Positions 48,065-56,949 of a DNA stretch of 64,000 bases are shown in pieces (the first letter of the stretch is position 1; every line of letters begins with the position of its first letter). The notes under the pieces were generated by a model. It worked only from the letters and a program-made list of their open reading frames with translations, ran no database searches and was not told where the DNA came from. Source of the stretch: Sagittula stellata E-37 (GTDB lineage: Bacteria > Pseudomonadota > Alphaproteobacteria > Rhodobacterales > Rhodobacteraceae); assembly GCF_039724765.1 (NCBI RefSeq), contig NZ_CP155731.1:119378-183377 (forward strand), in the 5' to 3' direction. A program made the position numbers and the translations under genes.

Positions 48065-49045
48065 ATGAATCCCCTTATTCAGGGACTTGCGACAATCGTT
48101 CTGGGCGTGGGTGGCTGTGTCGCCTACTTCTACGCGTCGAACCTGCTGCTGGACAGGGTGCTGTACCCTGCCAAGGGGCCGAACATCGCGGCCAACATCC
48201 GGCGGGCGAACACCGTCCGGCCCTGGCTTTTCATCTTCCCTGCTCTTCTGGTCTTGGCGGTCTACCTGGCCTACCCGGTCGTGGGGTCCGCCTGGCGGTC
48301 GCTGTTCAACCGCTCAGGGGATGAGTTCATCGCGCTTGGCAACTACGTGGCGCTGTTTGAATCGCCCGATTTCCGCCGTTCCTTCCTCAACAACGCGCTT
48401 TGGGCGATCTTCGTGCCGGTAATGTCGGTGACCGCCGGCCTGATCGCGGCGCAGCTCAGCGATACGCTGAAGTGGGGCAACATCGCCAAGTCGCTGATCT
48501 TCATGCCCATGGCGATCAGCTTTGTCGGCGCTTCGCTGATCTGGAAGTTCGTCTATGCGGTCGACAGTGACATCGGCCTGATCAACGCCATGGTTGCGGG
48601 GCTGTTCGGGGCGGGGCCGGTCGACGTGATCCAGATCCCGTTCTGGAACAACTTCTTCCTGATGTTCATCCTGGTCTGGATCCAGACCGGCTTTGCCATG
48701 GTGATCCTGTCGGCGGCCCTGCGCGGCATCCCCGAGGAGACCATCGAGGCCGCCATCCTGGACGGGGCGAACCCGTTCCAGATCTTCTTCCGGATCAAGA
48801 TGCCGCAGATCTTCTCCACCATCGTGGTGGTCTGGACGACGATCACCGTGGCGTCGCTGAAAATCTTCGACATCGTCTACGCGATGACCGGCGGCAATTT
48901 CGGCACCGAGATCCTGCCCAGTTACATGATGAGCTTCATGTTCCGCGACGACGGCCGCGCGACCTCGGTGGCGCTGGTCATCATGATCATCGTCCTGCCG
49001 GTGATGATCTCGAACATCCGCCAGGCGCAGCAAGAACTTCGGTAG
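48065..49045 (+). CDS. aglF: Alpha-glucoside ABC transporter permease (AglF)
   Basis: A 326-residue CUT1-type permease with an N-terminal helix, a second near residue 55-75 and four more. The EAA loop EETIEAAILDGANPFQIFF, docking site for AglK, is near residue 236. It starts with a GGGAGG site 8 bases upstream and ends 11 bases before aglG. The long N-terminus with YPAKGPNIAANIRRANTVRP is typical of AglF/ThuF relatives. Confidence 0.9.
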   Translation: MNPLIQGLATIVLGVGGCVAYFYASNLLLDRVLYPAKGPNIAANIRRANTVRPWLFIFPALLVLAVYLAYPVVGSAWRSLFNRSGDEFIALGNYVALFESPDFRRSFLNNALWAIFVPVMSVTAGLIAAQLSDTLKWGNIAKSLIFMPMAISFVGASLIWKFVYAVDSDIGLINAMVAGLFGAGPVDVIQIPFWNNFFLMFILVWIQTGFAMVILSAALRGIPEETIEAAILDGANPFQIFFRIKMPQIFSTIVVVWTTITVASLKIFDIVYAMTGGNFGTEILPSYMMSFMFRDDGRATSVALVIMIIVLPVMISNIRQAQQELR

Positions 49046-49056
49046 GAGGACAGGTC

Positions 49057-50208
49057 ATGGACAATATCGCAGGAAAAACACCCGCGCTGAGCTGGGCCAA
49101 GAACATCGCCATGGCGGCCATGGTCCTGATCTGGGTCATACCGACGCTCGGCCTTTTGGTATCGTCCTTTCGGGATCGCGACCAGATCTCGGCCACGGGC
49201 TGGTGGCAGGCGATGCTGCCGGTGGAGCTGACGGCACGGGCGCGCACCGTCACCGAGGCCGTCGCCGATGGACCGCTGTTCCGGGTTGAGGGCGATATCT
49301 TCGACGATGAAGAGGCGCGGTCGTACTTTTCGGGCATGCCCGGGGACATCTCGGCCTTTGGCACACGCGGGGCAGAGCCCACCGCCTATCCGCCGGGCAC
49401 GACGGCCGATCTGGGCGATGGCGAGACACTGACCGTGAACGCCGACGGCTCCTACATCTGGATCACGCCGGAAGAGCCGGGCAGTCGCGGACAGCGGGTC
49501 TATTTCGCCGCCGAAAGCCCGCCCAAGCTGACGCTGGACAACTACCGGACAGTGCTGTCGGGCGACAACATGGGCCGCGCTTTCATCAACACGCTCACTG
49601 TGGCCATCCCGGCGACGATCATCCCGATCCTGATCGCCGCTTTCGCCGCCTATGCGCTGGCCTGGATGGAGTTCCCGATACGCGGGCTGCTGATCGCGGG
49701 CATCGTCGGGCTACTGGTGGTGCCGATTCAATTGGCGCTCGTGCCGGTGCTGAACCTGCACAACGACATCGGCGTGGGGCAGAGCTTTGTCGGCATCTGG
49801 CTGGCGCATACCGGCTTCGGGATGCCGCTCGCCGTCTACCTCTTGCGCAACTACATGGCGGGGCTGCCGCGCGACATCATCGAATGCGCGCGAGTGGACG
49901 GGGCGACGGATTTTCAGATCTTCATCAAGATCATCCTGCCGCTGTCGCTGCCCGCGCTCGCCTCCTTCGCGATCTTCCAGTTTCTCTGGACCTGGAACGA
50001 CCTGCTGGTGGCCAAGGTGTTCCTGCCCTCGGCAGACGAGGCCAAGGTCATGACGGTCAAGATCGCCGACGACCTCCTGGGGTCTCGCGGCGGCGATTGG
50101 GGCATTCTCGCGGCAGCGGCCTTTGTGTCCATCGCCGTTCCGCTGGCCGTGTTCTTCAGCCTGCAGCGGTTCCTCGTGCGCGGTCTGCTGGCGGGTTCCG
50201 TCAAATGA
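49057..50208 (+). CDS. aglG: Alpha-glucoside ABC transporter permease (AglG)
   Basis: A 383-residue CUT1-type permease. After the first helix (NIAMAAMVLIWVIPTLGLLV) there is a periplasmic insertion of about 120 residues (about 45-165) before the remaining helices, which is longer than in MalG and is shared, as far as I recall, with AglG of rhizobia. The EAA loop is PRDIIECARVDGATDFQIFI. It forms the channel with AglF. Confidence 0.9.
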   Translation: MDNIAGKTPALSWAKNIAMAAMVLIWVIPTLGLLVSSFRDRDQISATGWWQAMLPVELTARARTVTEAVADGPLFRVEGDIFDDEEARSYFSGMPGDISAFGTRGAEPTAYPPGTTADLGDGETLTVNADGSYIWITPEEPGSRGQRVYFAAESPPKLTLDNYRTVLSGDNMGRAFINTLTVAIPATIIPILIAAFAAYALAWMEFPIRGLLIAGIVGLLVVPIQLALVPVLNLHNDIGVGQSFVGIWLAHTGFGMPLAVYLLRNYMAGLPRDIIECARVDGATDFQIFIKIILPLSLPALASFAIFQFLWTWNDLLVAKVFLPSADEAKVMTVKIADDLLGSRGGDWGILAAAAFVSIAVPLAVFFSLQRFLVRGLLAGSVK

Positions 50209-50255
50209 CATCCGGCGCTGGACCGCAGCCGCCGACAGAGAAAAGGGAGAGGAAA

Positions 50256-51389
50256 ATGGCCAATCTGACACTGACGAATGTGAAGAAGACCTATGGCGGT
50301 GCCGTCACCGTCCTTGAGGATATCAACCTTGAGATCGAGACCGGAGAACTGATCGTCTTTGTCGGTCCCTCGGGCTGCGGCAAGTCCACCCTTTTGCGCA
50401 TGATCGCAGGGCTGGAAAGGATCACCGGCGGTGACCTTGAAATCGACGGAATGGTGGTCAACGATGTGCCGCCCGCGCAGCGCGGCATCGCGATGGTGTT
50501 CCAGTCCTACGCGCTTTATCCGCACATGACGGTGCGCGACAACATGGCCTTCGCGCTGAAGATCGCCAAGATGCCCAAGACAGAGATCGACCAGAGGGTC
50601 GACCGCGCCGCAAAGATCCTGCAGCTTGGCGATTATCTCGACCGCCTGCCCAAGGCGCTGTCGGGGGGTCAACGGCAGCGGGTGGCGATCGGACGCTCCA
50701 TCGTGCGCGACCCGAAGGTCTATCTGTTTGACGAGCCGCTCTCGAACCTTGACGCGGCATTGCGCGTCGCCACCCGGATCGAGATCGCGCAACTGAAAGA
50801 GTCGATGCCGGATTCGACGATGATCTACGTCACCCACGACCAGGTCGAGGCGATGACACTGGCGACTCGGATCGTTGTCTTGGCGGGTGGCGGTATCGCG
50901 CAGGTCGGCACGCCGCTTGAACTTTACGAGACGCCGGAAAACGAATTCGTCGCGCGGTTCATCGGCTCGCCGGCCATGAACCTGATCCCGGGCAAGATCG
51001 TCCGGACCGGCGCCGAGACGCATGTCCGGACCAAGGACGGCGGAGAGGCGATTTCAACCGTGCCGACCCTGCCAGAGGACATGGGAAAGACCGTCAATAT
51101 CGGCGTGCGCCCCGAAGATCTCGTCGCCACGGCGGAAGGCGCGCCATTCCTCTATCACGGCCGCGTCGACATTACCGAGGCATTGGGAGAGGTGACCATC
51201 CTTTATTTCCACCCGGACGCCGAAGGCACCGATCCGGTGATCGCCAAACTGCCCGGCATTCACAAGGACATGCGCGGCATCGACGTCAAGGTGACCGCCG
51301 ACCCGTCAAAGGTGCACATCTTCGAAGACGGCCAGTCGCTGGTCTACCGCGACCGTCCGAAGAAACGCATCGTCGCAGGCCTGCACTGA
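50256..51389 (+). CDS. aglK: Alpha-glucoside ABC transporter ATP-binding protein (AglK)
   Basis: A 377-residue MalK-type ATPase: Walker A GPSGCGKST near residue 36, [21 protein letters not shown], Walker B VYLFDEP, YVTHDQVEAMTLA, and a C-terminal regulatory (TOBE) domain from about 240 with NIGVRPEDL. Start is the ATG after GGGAGAGG; the upstream open frame overlaps aglG and is a shadow. Confidence 0.92.
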   Translation: MANLTLTNVKKTYGGAVTVLEDINLEIETGELIVFVGPSGCGKSTLLRMIAGLERITGGDLEIDGMVVNDVPPAQRGIAMVFQSYALYPHMTVRDNMAFALKIAKMPKTEIDQRVDRAAKILQLGDYLDRLPKALSGGQRQRVAIGRSIVRDPKVYLFDEPLSNLDAALRVATRIEIAQLKESMPDSTMIYVTHDQVEAMTLATRIVVLAGGGIAQVGTPLELYETPENEFVARFIGSPAMNLIPGKIVRTGAETHVRTKDGGEAISTVPTLPEDMGKTVNIGVRPEDLVATAEGAPFLYHGRVDITEALGEVTILYFHPDAEGTDPVIAKLPGIHKDMRGIDVKVTADPSKVHIFEDGQSLVYRDRPKKRIVAGLH

Positions 51390-51481
51390 CGCCGGTTGTC
51401 GCAACGGGGTTCCCTGACCCTGAACCATGAAACAGCTCTGCCAGAGCGGCGGAGGACCATCTACAAAGGGACACTCAAACG

Positions 51482-53083
51482 ATGAACAAGCAAGCCATCC
51501 GCACTGTTACGCACACCGCCCAGGAATGGTGGAAGACCGGCATCATCTACCAGATCTACCCGCGCTCGTTTCAGGACAGCGACGGCGACGGGGTCGGCGA
51601 TCTGAAGGGTATCGAGGGCCGCCTCGACTACCTCGTCGATCTTGGCATCGACGCGATCTGGATTTCTCCGATTTTCCCGTCGCCTATGGCCGACTTTGGC
51701 TATGACGTCTCGGACTACCGCGGCATCGACCCGATGTTCGGGACGCTGGAGGACTTCGACCGTCTGGTCGCCGCCACCCATGGGCGGGGGATGAAGCTGA
51801 TCCTCGATTTCGTGCCCAGCCACACGTCGGACCAACACCCCTGGTTCCTCGACGCGCGATCTTCTCGGACAAGCGCAAAGCGCGACTGGTATGTCTGGCG
51901 GGACGCCAAGGCAGACGGCAGCCCGCCGACCAACTGGATCAGCGAATTCGGCCGACCTGCCTGGACCTGGGACGAGGGCACGGGGCAGTATTACCTCAAC
52001 ATCTTCCTCTCGGAACAGCCGGCGCTGAACTGGCGCAATCCGGAGGTGCAGGCGGAAATGCTGGACACGCTGCGCTTCTGGTACGCACGTGGAGTGGACG
52101 GATTCCGCGTGGATGCCATCACCCATATCGCGCCCGACCCCGACAAGGGCGACCATCCGGACGACCCCGACTGGCGCGAGCACATGGACCCCTCCTACCG
52201 CTATCTCAAGGTGCATTCGAAGCATCAGCCGGACGGGCTGGATTTCGTGCGGATGATGCGGCGGGTCACCGACGAATTCCCGGACCGTGTCCTGATCGGC
52301 GAGACCGACGGCAAACTGCACGATGTCATGGCTTACTACGGCGAAGACTTCGACGCGTTCCACCTTCCGTTCAACTTCACCTTGCAAGGTGCCCCTTGGG
52401 AGATGCCGGAGATCGTCCGCCGGGTCGAGGCCTACGAAGCCGCGCTGCCCGGTGGTGCCTGGGGCAACTGGGTGCTGGGCAACCACGATTGTACCCGCAT
52501 TGCCAGCCGGGCCGGACCCGCGCAGGCCGCCGTGGCCGCAACTTTGTTGCTGACATTGCGCGGGACGCCGACGCTGTATCAGGGCGATGAGCTGGGGATG
52601 GAAAGCGCCGTCATCCCCCCTGAGGCCGTGCAGGACCCATGGGAAAAGCAGGTGCCCGGTCGCGGCCTGGGCCGCGATCCCGCGCGCACGCCGATGCCAT
52701 GGGGGCCGGGGCAGGCCCACGGGTTCAGCGAGGGAGACCCTTGGTTGCCGGTTTTCGTCCCTGCAGCGGGGGATGCAACGACGCAGCGCGCCGAGGTCGG
52801 ATCGCTGCTCAACTACGTCCGGGCGCTGATCGCGTTGCGCCGCGACACGCCCGCGTTGACGCTTGGCAGCTACGAGACCGTCACGGCGCAGGACGGTGTC
52901 TACGTCTTCGCGCGCCGTCTCGATGGCGACAGCTATCACGTGTGTCTGAACTTCTCTGGCGAGACCAAGCCCTGTGCGGTGGCGGGCGAATTCGTCCTGT
53001 CCAGCTTTGACAGCCAAGGCAACGGTACAGGCCAACTGGACCGGATCGCCCCGAATGGCGCTGTCATCGTCAAGACAGGCTGA
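51482..53083 (+). CDS. Alpha-glucosidase, GH13 (first copy)
   Basis: A 533-residue cytoplasmic glycoside hydrolase family 13 enzyme. Region I is DFVPSHTSD, the catalytic nucleophile Asp is in GVDGFRVDAITHI, the acid/base Glu in LIGETDGKLH, and the stabilising Asp in LGNHDCTRI; the N-terminal WWKTGIIYQIYPRSFQDSDG and calcium-type loop DSDGDGVGD are typical of oligo-1,6-glucosidase/sucrose-isomerase relatives. It should split imported alpha-glucosides to glucose and a second sugar. An AglA-type enzyme; substrate range differs among relatives. Confidence 0.93.
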   Translation: MNKQAIRTVTHTAQEWWKTGIIYQIYPRSFQDSDGDGVGDLKGIEGRLDYLVDLGIDAIWISPIFPSPMADFGYDVSDYRGIDPMFGTLEDFDRLVAATHGRGMKLILDFVPSHTSDQHPWFLDARSSRTSAKRDWYVWRDAKADGSPPTNWISEFGRPAWTWDEGTGQYYLNIFLSEQPALNWRNPEVQAEMLDTLRFWYARGVDGFRVDAITHIAPDPDKGDHPDDPDWREHMDPSYRYLKVHSKHQPDGLDFVRMMRRVTDEFPDRVLIGETDGKLHDVMAYYGEDFDAFHLPFNFTLQGAPWEMPEIVRRVEAYEAALPGGAWGNWVLGNHDCTRIASRAGPAQAAVAATLLLTLRGTPTLYQGDELGMESAVIPPEAVQDPWEKQVPGRGLGRDPARTPMPWGPGQAHGFSEGDPWLPVFVPAAGDATTQRAEVGSLLNYVRALIALRRDTPALTLGSYETVTAQDGVYVFARRLDGDSYHVCLNFSGETKPCAVAGEFVLSSFDSQGNGTGQLDRIAPNGAVIVKTG

Positions 53084-53120
53084 CCGCTCCCGCCTCGCAT
53101 CAATCCGACGGAAGACAAAT

Positions 53121-54779
53121 ATGAACGATACTCTCAAGGACCCCGCCCCGTGGTGGCAAAGCGCTACGGGCTACCAGATCTACCCCCGCAGCTTTTGCGA
53201 CTCGAACGGCGACGGGATCGGCGACATTCCCGGTATCGTCTCCAAGCTCGACCATTTGCGCGAACTCGGCATCGGCTTCATCTGGCTGTCGCCGGTCTAC
53301 CGCTCGCCGATGGCCGACAATGGCTACGACATCTCGGACTATCGCGACATTGCCCCGGAATTCGGCACTCTGGAGGATTTCGACCTGTTGGTGGCCGAGG
53401 CAAAGGCCCGGGACATCGGGATCGTCATGGATCTGGTGGTGAACCACAGTTCTTCGGACCACGCCTGGTTTCACGCCGCGCGGACCTCGCGCACGGCACC
53501 GGAGCACGACTACTACGTCTGGCGCGACGCGGCGCCGGATGGCGGCCCGCCAAGCGACCATCAGGCGGCCTTTGGCGGGTCTGCCTGGACGTGGGTGCCG
53601 GAGGTCTTGCAGTACTACCTCGGGCACTTCAGCCCGCACCAGCCCGATCTCAACTGGCAGAATCCCGCGCTGCGGCGCGAGATCTACGACATGATGATCT
53701 GGTGGCTGGACCGTGGCATCGCGGGTTTCCGCATGGATGTCATCAGCCTGATCGGCAAAGACGTGGACGCCGGTGTCTATGAAGAAGGCCCCTACCTCCA
53801 CGGATTCCTGCAAGAGATGCACCGCGAGGTGCTGGCGGGACGGGACATCGTTACGGTGGGGGAGAGCTGGTCGGTCAGCACCGGGACGGCGCCGCTCTAT
53901 TGCGGACGCGGCCGGGACGAGCTGAACATGGTGTTCCAGTTCAACCACGTGGTCGAGGGCTGGGACCCGGTCCACGGCAAGTGGAAGCCGAAACCCTTCG
54001 ATCTGGTCGCCTTCAAGCAGGTGTTGAACGACTGGCAGGCGGCGCTGGCGGACGATGGCTGGAATTCGCTGTTTCTGTCGAACCACGACCTGCCCCGGCA
54101 GGTGTCGAAGTACGGCGATGACGGCGAATACCGCGTGAAATCGGCCAAGATGCTGGCGACTGTCACCCATCTGATGAAGGGTACGCCCTTCGTCTATCAG
54201 GGCGAGGAAATCGGTATGACCAACACCGCTTTCACACGCATCGACCAGTTCCGTGACCTTGAGACTCTGGGCCATTATGCCGAAGAGATCGCGCGCGGTG
54301 TGACGCCGGAGGACTTCATCGCCGGCGCCAATGCCAACGGGCGCGATAACGCGCGCACACCGATGCAATGGAGTGCCCGGGCCAATGCGGGCTTCACGAC
54401 CGGCACACCGTGGATAGAAGTGAACCCGAACCATTCCACGATCAATGTGGAGGCAGACCGCGCGGACCCGGATGGCGTCCTTGCGCACTACAAACGCCTG
54501 ATTGCACTGCGCAAAACCTGGCCGGTCGTGGTACATGGCATCTACGTCCCGGTCGCGGAGGAGAACGATGCGATCTTTGCTTACGTGCGCGAGCTCGATG
54601 GTGTTCGTCTCGCGGTCGTTGCGAATTTCACGGCTGAGAAAGCGCGTTTCGACGTGCCTGAGCACCTTGCCGGTGCGGGCCGGTGCCTGATCGCAAACGC
54701 CATGGCGCGGGACCGGCTGCAAGGCCAGATCACACTCGAACCTTTCGAGGCGTTCGCGATGGTCATGTCCTCCGGATAG
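53121..54779 (+). CDS. Alpha-glucosidase, GH13 (second copy, AglA/oligo-1,6-glucosidase type)
   Basis: A 552-residue GH13 enzyme, 37 bp after the first. Motifs: QIYPRSFCDSNGDGIGD, DLVVNHSSSDH, nucleophile Asp in GIAGFRMDVISLIG, acid/base Glu in TVGESWSVS, and SNHDLPRQVSKYG. It retains the long domain-B and linker segments typical of 550-residue oligo-1,6-glucosidases and rhizobial AglA, whereas the first copy is shorter. The two share only part of their sequence, so they are diverged paralogues that probably split different linkages. Confidence 0.93.
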   Translation: MNDTLKDPAPWWQSATGYQIYPRSFCDSNGDGIGDIPGIVSKLDHLRELGIGFIWLSPVYRSPMADNGYDISDYRDIAPEFGTLEDFDLLVAEAKARDIGIVMDLVVNHSSSDHAWFHAARTSRTAPEHDYYVWRDAAPDGGPPSDHQAAFGGSAWTWVPEVLQYYLGHFSPHQPDLNWQNPALRREIYDMMIWWLDRGIAGFRMDVISLIGKDVDAGVYEEGPYLHGFLQEMHREVLAGRDIVTVGESWSVSTGTAPLYCGRGRDELNMVFQFNHVVEGWDPVHGKWKPKPFDLVAFKQVLNDWQAALADDGWNSLFLSNHDLPRQVSKYGDDGEYRVKSAKMLATVTHLMKGTPFVYQGEEIGMTNTAFTRIDQFRDLETLGHYAEEIARGVTPEDFIAGANANGRDNARTPMQWSARANAGFTTGTPWIEVNPNHSTINVEADRADPDGVLAHYKRLIALRKTWPVVVHGIYVPVAEENDAIFAYVRELDGVRLAVVANFTAEKARFDVPEHLAGAGRCLIANAMARDRLQGQITLEPFEAFAMVMSSG

Positions 54780-54822
54780 GGTGTTTGCCAAGTGCTCCGG
54801 CGTGCGCCGCCGAACTGCGGTT

Positions 54823-55545
54823 TCAAGCCCTTTTGCGCGTTGACTGCCAGCGGTCGAAATCGCGTTGTGCGGTTTCCAGTGTCTCGATGTTCAGGGTGCG
54901 CGTGACCAGCGCCCGGTTGAGCGCCCGTACCCGCTTGTTCAGCGGCATGGCGTCGGAGGCTTCGTCATCGACGCCCAGCTTTTCGTAGAGCGACAGCAGC
55001 CGGTTTTGCACCGTGCGCAGGGACATGCCGCGTCGTTCCGCGATGATGCGGTCCTGAAGACCGATGGCGAGGTCCAGCAGCACGGCGAACTCGCTGTCGT
55101 CGAGCGTGTTCCGGGGCGATGCCGCGCGGCGTTGCAGCCGGTGGATTTCCCGGTCGACCATGATCTGCCCTTCGACGAGCACGGCGCGCAGCGCCAGTTT
55201 CAGCCGGTCGCGGGGCGCGGTCTTCAACAGGTAGCCGTAGGCGCTGTCCTCGGGCACGATGGTGGCGATGCCGCGCAGGTAGGCCTCGTCGGCGTAGTTC
55301 GACCAGAAGAGGATGCGGGTCTCGGGCCGTTCCATCCAGAGGGTGCGTGCGGCGTCGATCCCGTTTCGACGGGACATGCGCAGGTCCATCACGACGGCAT
55401 CGATGGTAAGGGCGCGGGCCTCGTGCTCTGCCTCTTCGCCATTCATCGCGTGGAAGATTTCAGTGACTTCGGGAAGGGTCTCGGCCAGCACGTCCTCCAT
55501 GTAGGAGGCGTGGAACTGGTCGTCCTCGACAAGCAGAACCCTCAT
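54823..55545 (-). CDS. NarL/LuxR-type response regulator
   Basis: A 240-residue regulator: receiver domain with acidic pocket Glu7-Asp8-Asp9, phospho-acceptor Asp54 (AVVMDLRM) and lysine in YLLKTAPRD, followed by a LuxR-like helix-turn-helix (about 150-205: LLDLAIGLQDRIIAERRG, MSLRTVQNRLLSLYEKLGV) and a short basic tail. Its ATG overlaps the kinase stop (ATGA). It probably binds the tandem CCCGCAA dyads upstream of the divergent sugar transporter. Confidence 0.9.
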   Translation of the reverse strand: MRVLLVEDDQFHASYMEDVLAETLPEVTEIFHAMNGEEAEHEARALTIDAVVMDLRMSRRNGIDAARTLWMERPETRILFWSNYADEAYLRGIATIVPEDSAYGYLLKTAPRDRLKLALRAVLVEGQIMVDREIHRLQRRAASPRNTLDDSEFAVLLDLAIGLQDRIIAERRGMSLRTVQNRLLSLYEKLGVDDEASDAMPLNKRVRALNRALVTRTLNIETLETAQRDFDRWQSTRKRA

Positions 55546-56708
55546 GCCCCGGTCCTCAGCGTGACCCGGACGACGGTGCCGCGATCCGCCTCGATGTCCA
55601 GCCCGGCCGAGATCAGACGTGCGCGGGTGCGCATGTGCATCAGGCCGGACTTGCGGGCGGGCGCGACAGGTATCCCGCAACCGTCGTCCCGCACGGTGAT
55701 CGTCAGAATGGCAGGGGCGGGATGGTCGACGGTCACGGAGATCCGGCTTGCCCCGGCGTGGCGGGTGGCATTGTTGATGGCCTCCTGCGTGATGTGGAAC
55801 AGCGCGGTGCGGACCGTGGGGTCAAGCGCGTCCGGCGCGCCGTCCGTCAGATCCTCGACCTCCAGCAGCGTGCCGGTTTCGCCGGAGGCGCGCTCAAGGT
55901 GCACGCGGACGGCATGGGCAAAGCCGAAGAGTTCAAGCAGCGTGGGTACGGCGGTGTCGATGATCCGGCGGAGGTCGTCGATGGTCTGTCGCAGGCGTGA
56001 CGCCAGCATGTCGCGGGGCAGGGACTGGTCGCCTGTCGCCTCGCGCAGGAGGCGGGACAGATCGGCCAGCGTCTGGTCGTGCAGGTCCATGCCGACGCGC
56101 TGGCGCTCGGCCTCCAGCGCGCGGGTCAGTTCCAGAGCGCCGCGGCGCAGGCCTTCGTCCCCGGTGGCGGAGCGTGGCATGCGCCGCGCCCTGTCGGACC
56201 GGTGCAGGATGTGGAACCACGGCGAGAGGACGTCGGCGATCTGCTGAGCGAGGTCCACCGTTTCCGTGTCATACAGGCCGCGCGTCGAATGGGACAGGTT
56301 CAGCGTGCCGATGATCTCTCCGCGCACGCGCATCAGCACGTTTACCCGGGCGCGCAGCTTGTGGTTCAGGATCGGCTCGCAGGTGGCGCCGGGGAAAGTG
56401 TAGCGCGGGTCCTGCGTGGCGTCCTCGGTCAGCATGACCGTGCACTGGCCAAGCAGCAGGTCGCGGATCGGTGCGTGGTCGATCCGGCCCGAGGCGCGCG
56501 ACCAGCGGGTGCGGATGCCGACCTCGTGGCTGACCACCCAGCCGGGACGGTCGAGAAGGCAGATGTCGCAATGGGTGAAGGGGATCAGCGCGGCGATGTC
56601 ACCGGCGACGGCCCCCAGCGCGCCGGTGATGTCCGTCACGCCGGTCAGACGCCGCGCGATGTCGAGCAGCGCCACGCCGCTGCGCGGCTCGCCGAGGATG
56701 TCGGCCAT
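55542..56708 (-). CDS. GAF-domain sensor histidine kinase (NarX/DesK class)
   Basis: A 388-residue soluble kinase: a GAF sensor (about 15-165), a HisKA_3 dimerisation helix with phospho-His210 (RQRVGMDLHDQTLADL), and a C-terminal ATPase (TQEAINNATRHAGASRI; DDGCGIPVA; GLMHMRTRARLI). There is no membrane segment, so the signal is probably cytoplasmic, perhaps a sugar metabolite or redox cue sensed by the GAF domain (Cys47, Cys50, Cys89, Cys110 present). A GGGAGG site precedes the ATG. Confidence 0.9.
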   Translation of the reverse strand: MADILGEPRSGVALLDIARRLTGVTDITGALGAVAGDIAALIPFTHCDICLLDRPGWVVSHEVGIRTRWSRASGRIDHAPIRDLLLGQCTVMLTEDATQDPRYTFPGATCEPILNHKLRARVNVLMRVRGEIIGTLNLSHSTRGLYDTETVDLAQQIADVLSPWFHILHRSDRARRMPRSATGDEGLRRGALELTRALEAERQRVGMDLHDQTLADLSRLLREATGDQSLPRDMLASRLRQTIDDLRRIIDTAVPTLLELFGFAHAVRVHLERASGETGTLLEVEDLTDGAPDALDPTVRTALFHITQEAINNATRHAGASRISVTVDHPAPAILTITVRDDGCGIPVAPARKSGLMHMRTRARLISAGLDIEADRGTVVRVTLRTGA

Positions 56709-56757
56709 GTGTCCTCCCTTGCCCGTGCGGTGCGGATTGGTCCTGCGATGCGCGGTT

Positions 56758-56839
56758 CCGCAACTCTGACCCCGTTGCGGGAGAATTGGAACACCTGAAC
56801 CCGCAAGTTGTCTGCGGGTTCCCGCAACAGGTCTGCGGG
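56758..56839. promoter_or_regulatory. Cluster of three dyads, candidate operators of the response regulator
   Basis: Two near-identical 19-base dyads, CCCGCAAGTTGTCTGCGGG (56800-56818) and CCCGCAACAGGTCTGCGGG (56821-56839), repeat with a 21-bp period. A third dyad with the same half-site, CCGCAAC/GTTGCGG around 9 bases, lies at 56758-56780. They sit in the 241-bp gap between the kinase gene and the sugar-binding protein gene, so they are good candidates for binding of the NarL-type regulator. Confidence 0.65.
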
Positions 56840-56949
56840 CGACAGCCTTTACAGGTTCGATGGCGATAGTCACCATTCCCGTCGCCGACCGGGTGGAGAG
56901 AGCCGGCCGGTCAAAGGGAAGTGCGGGATACGCACAGGGAGGAAAATCC

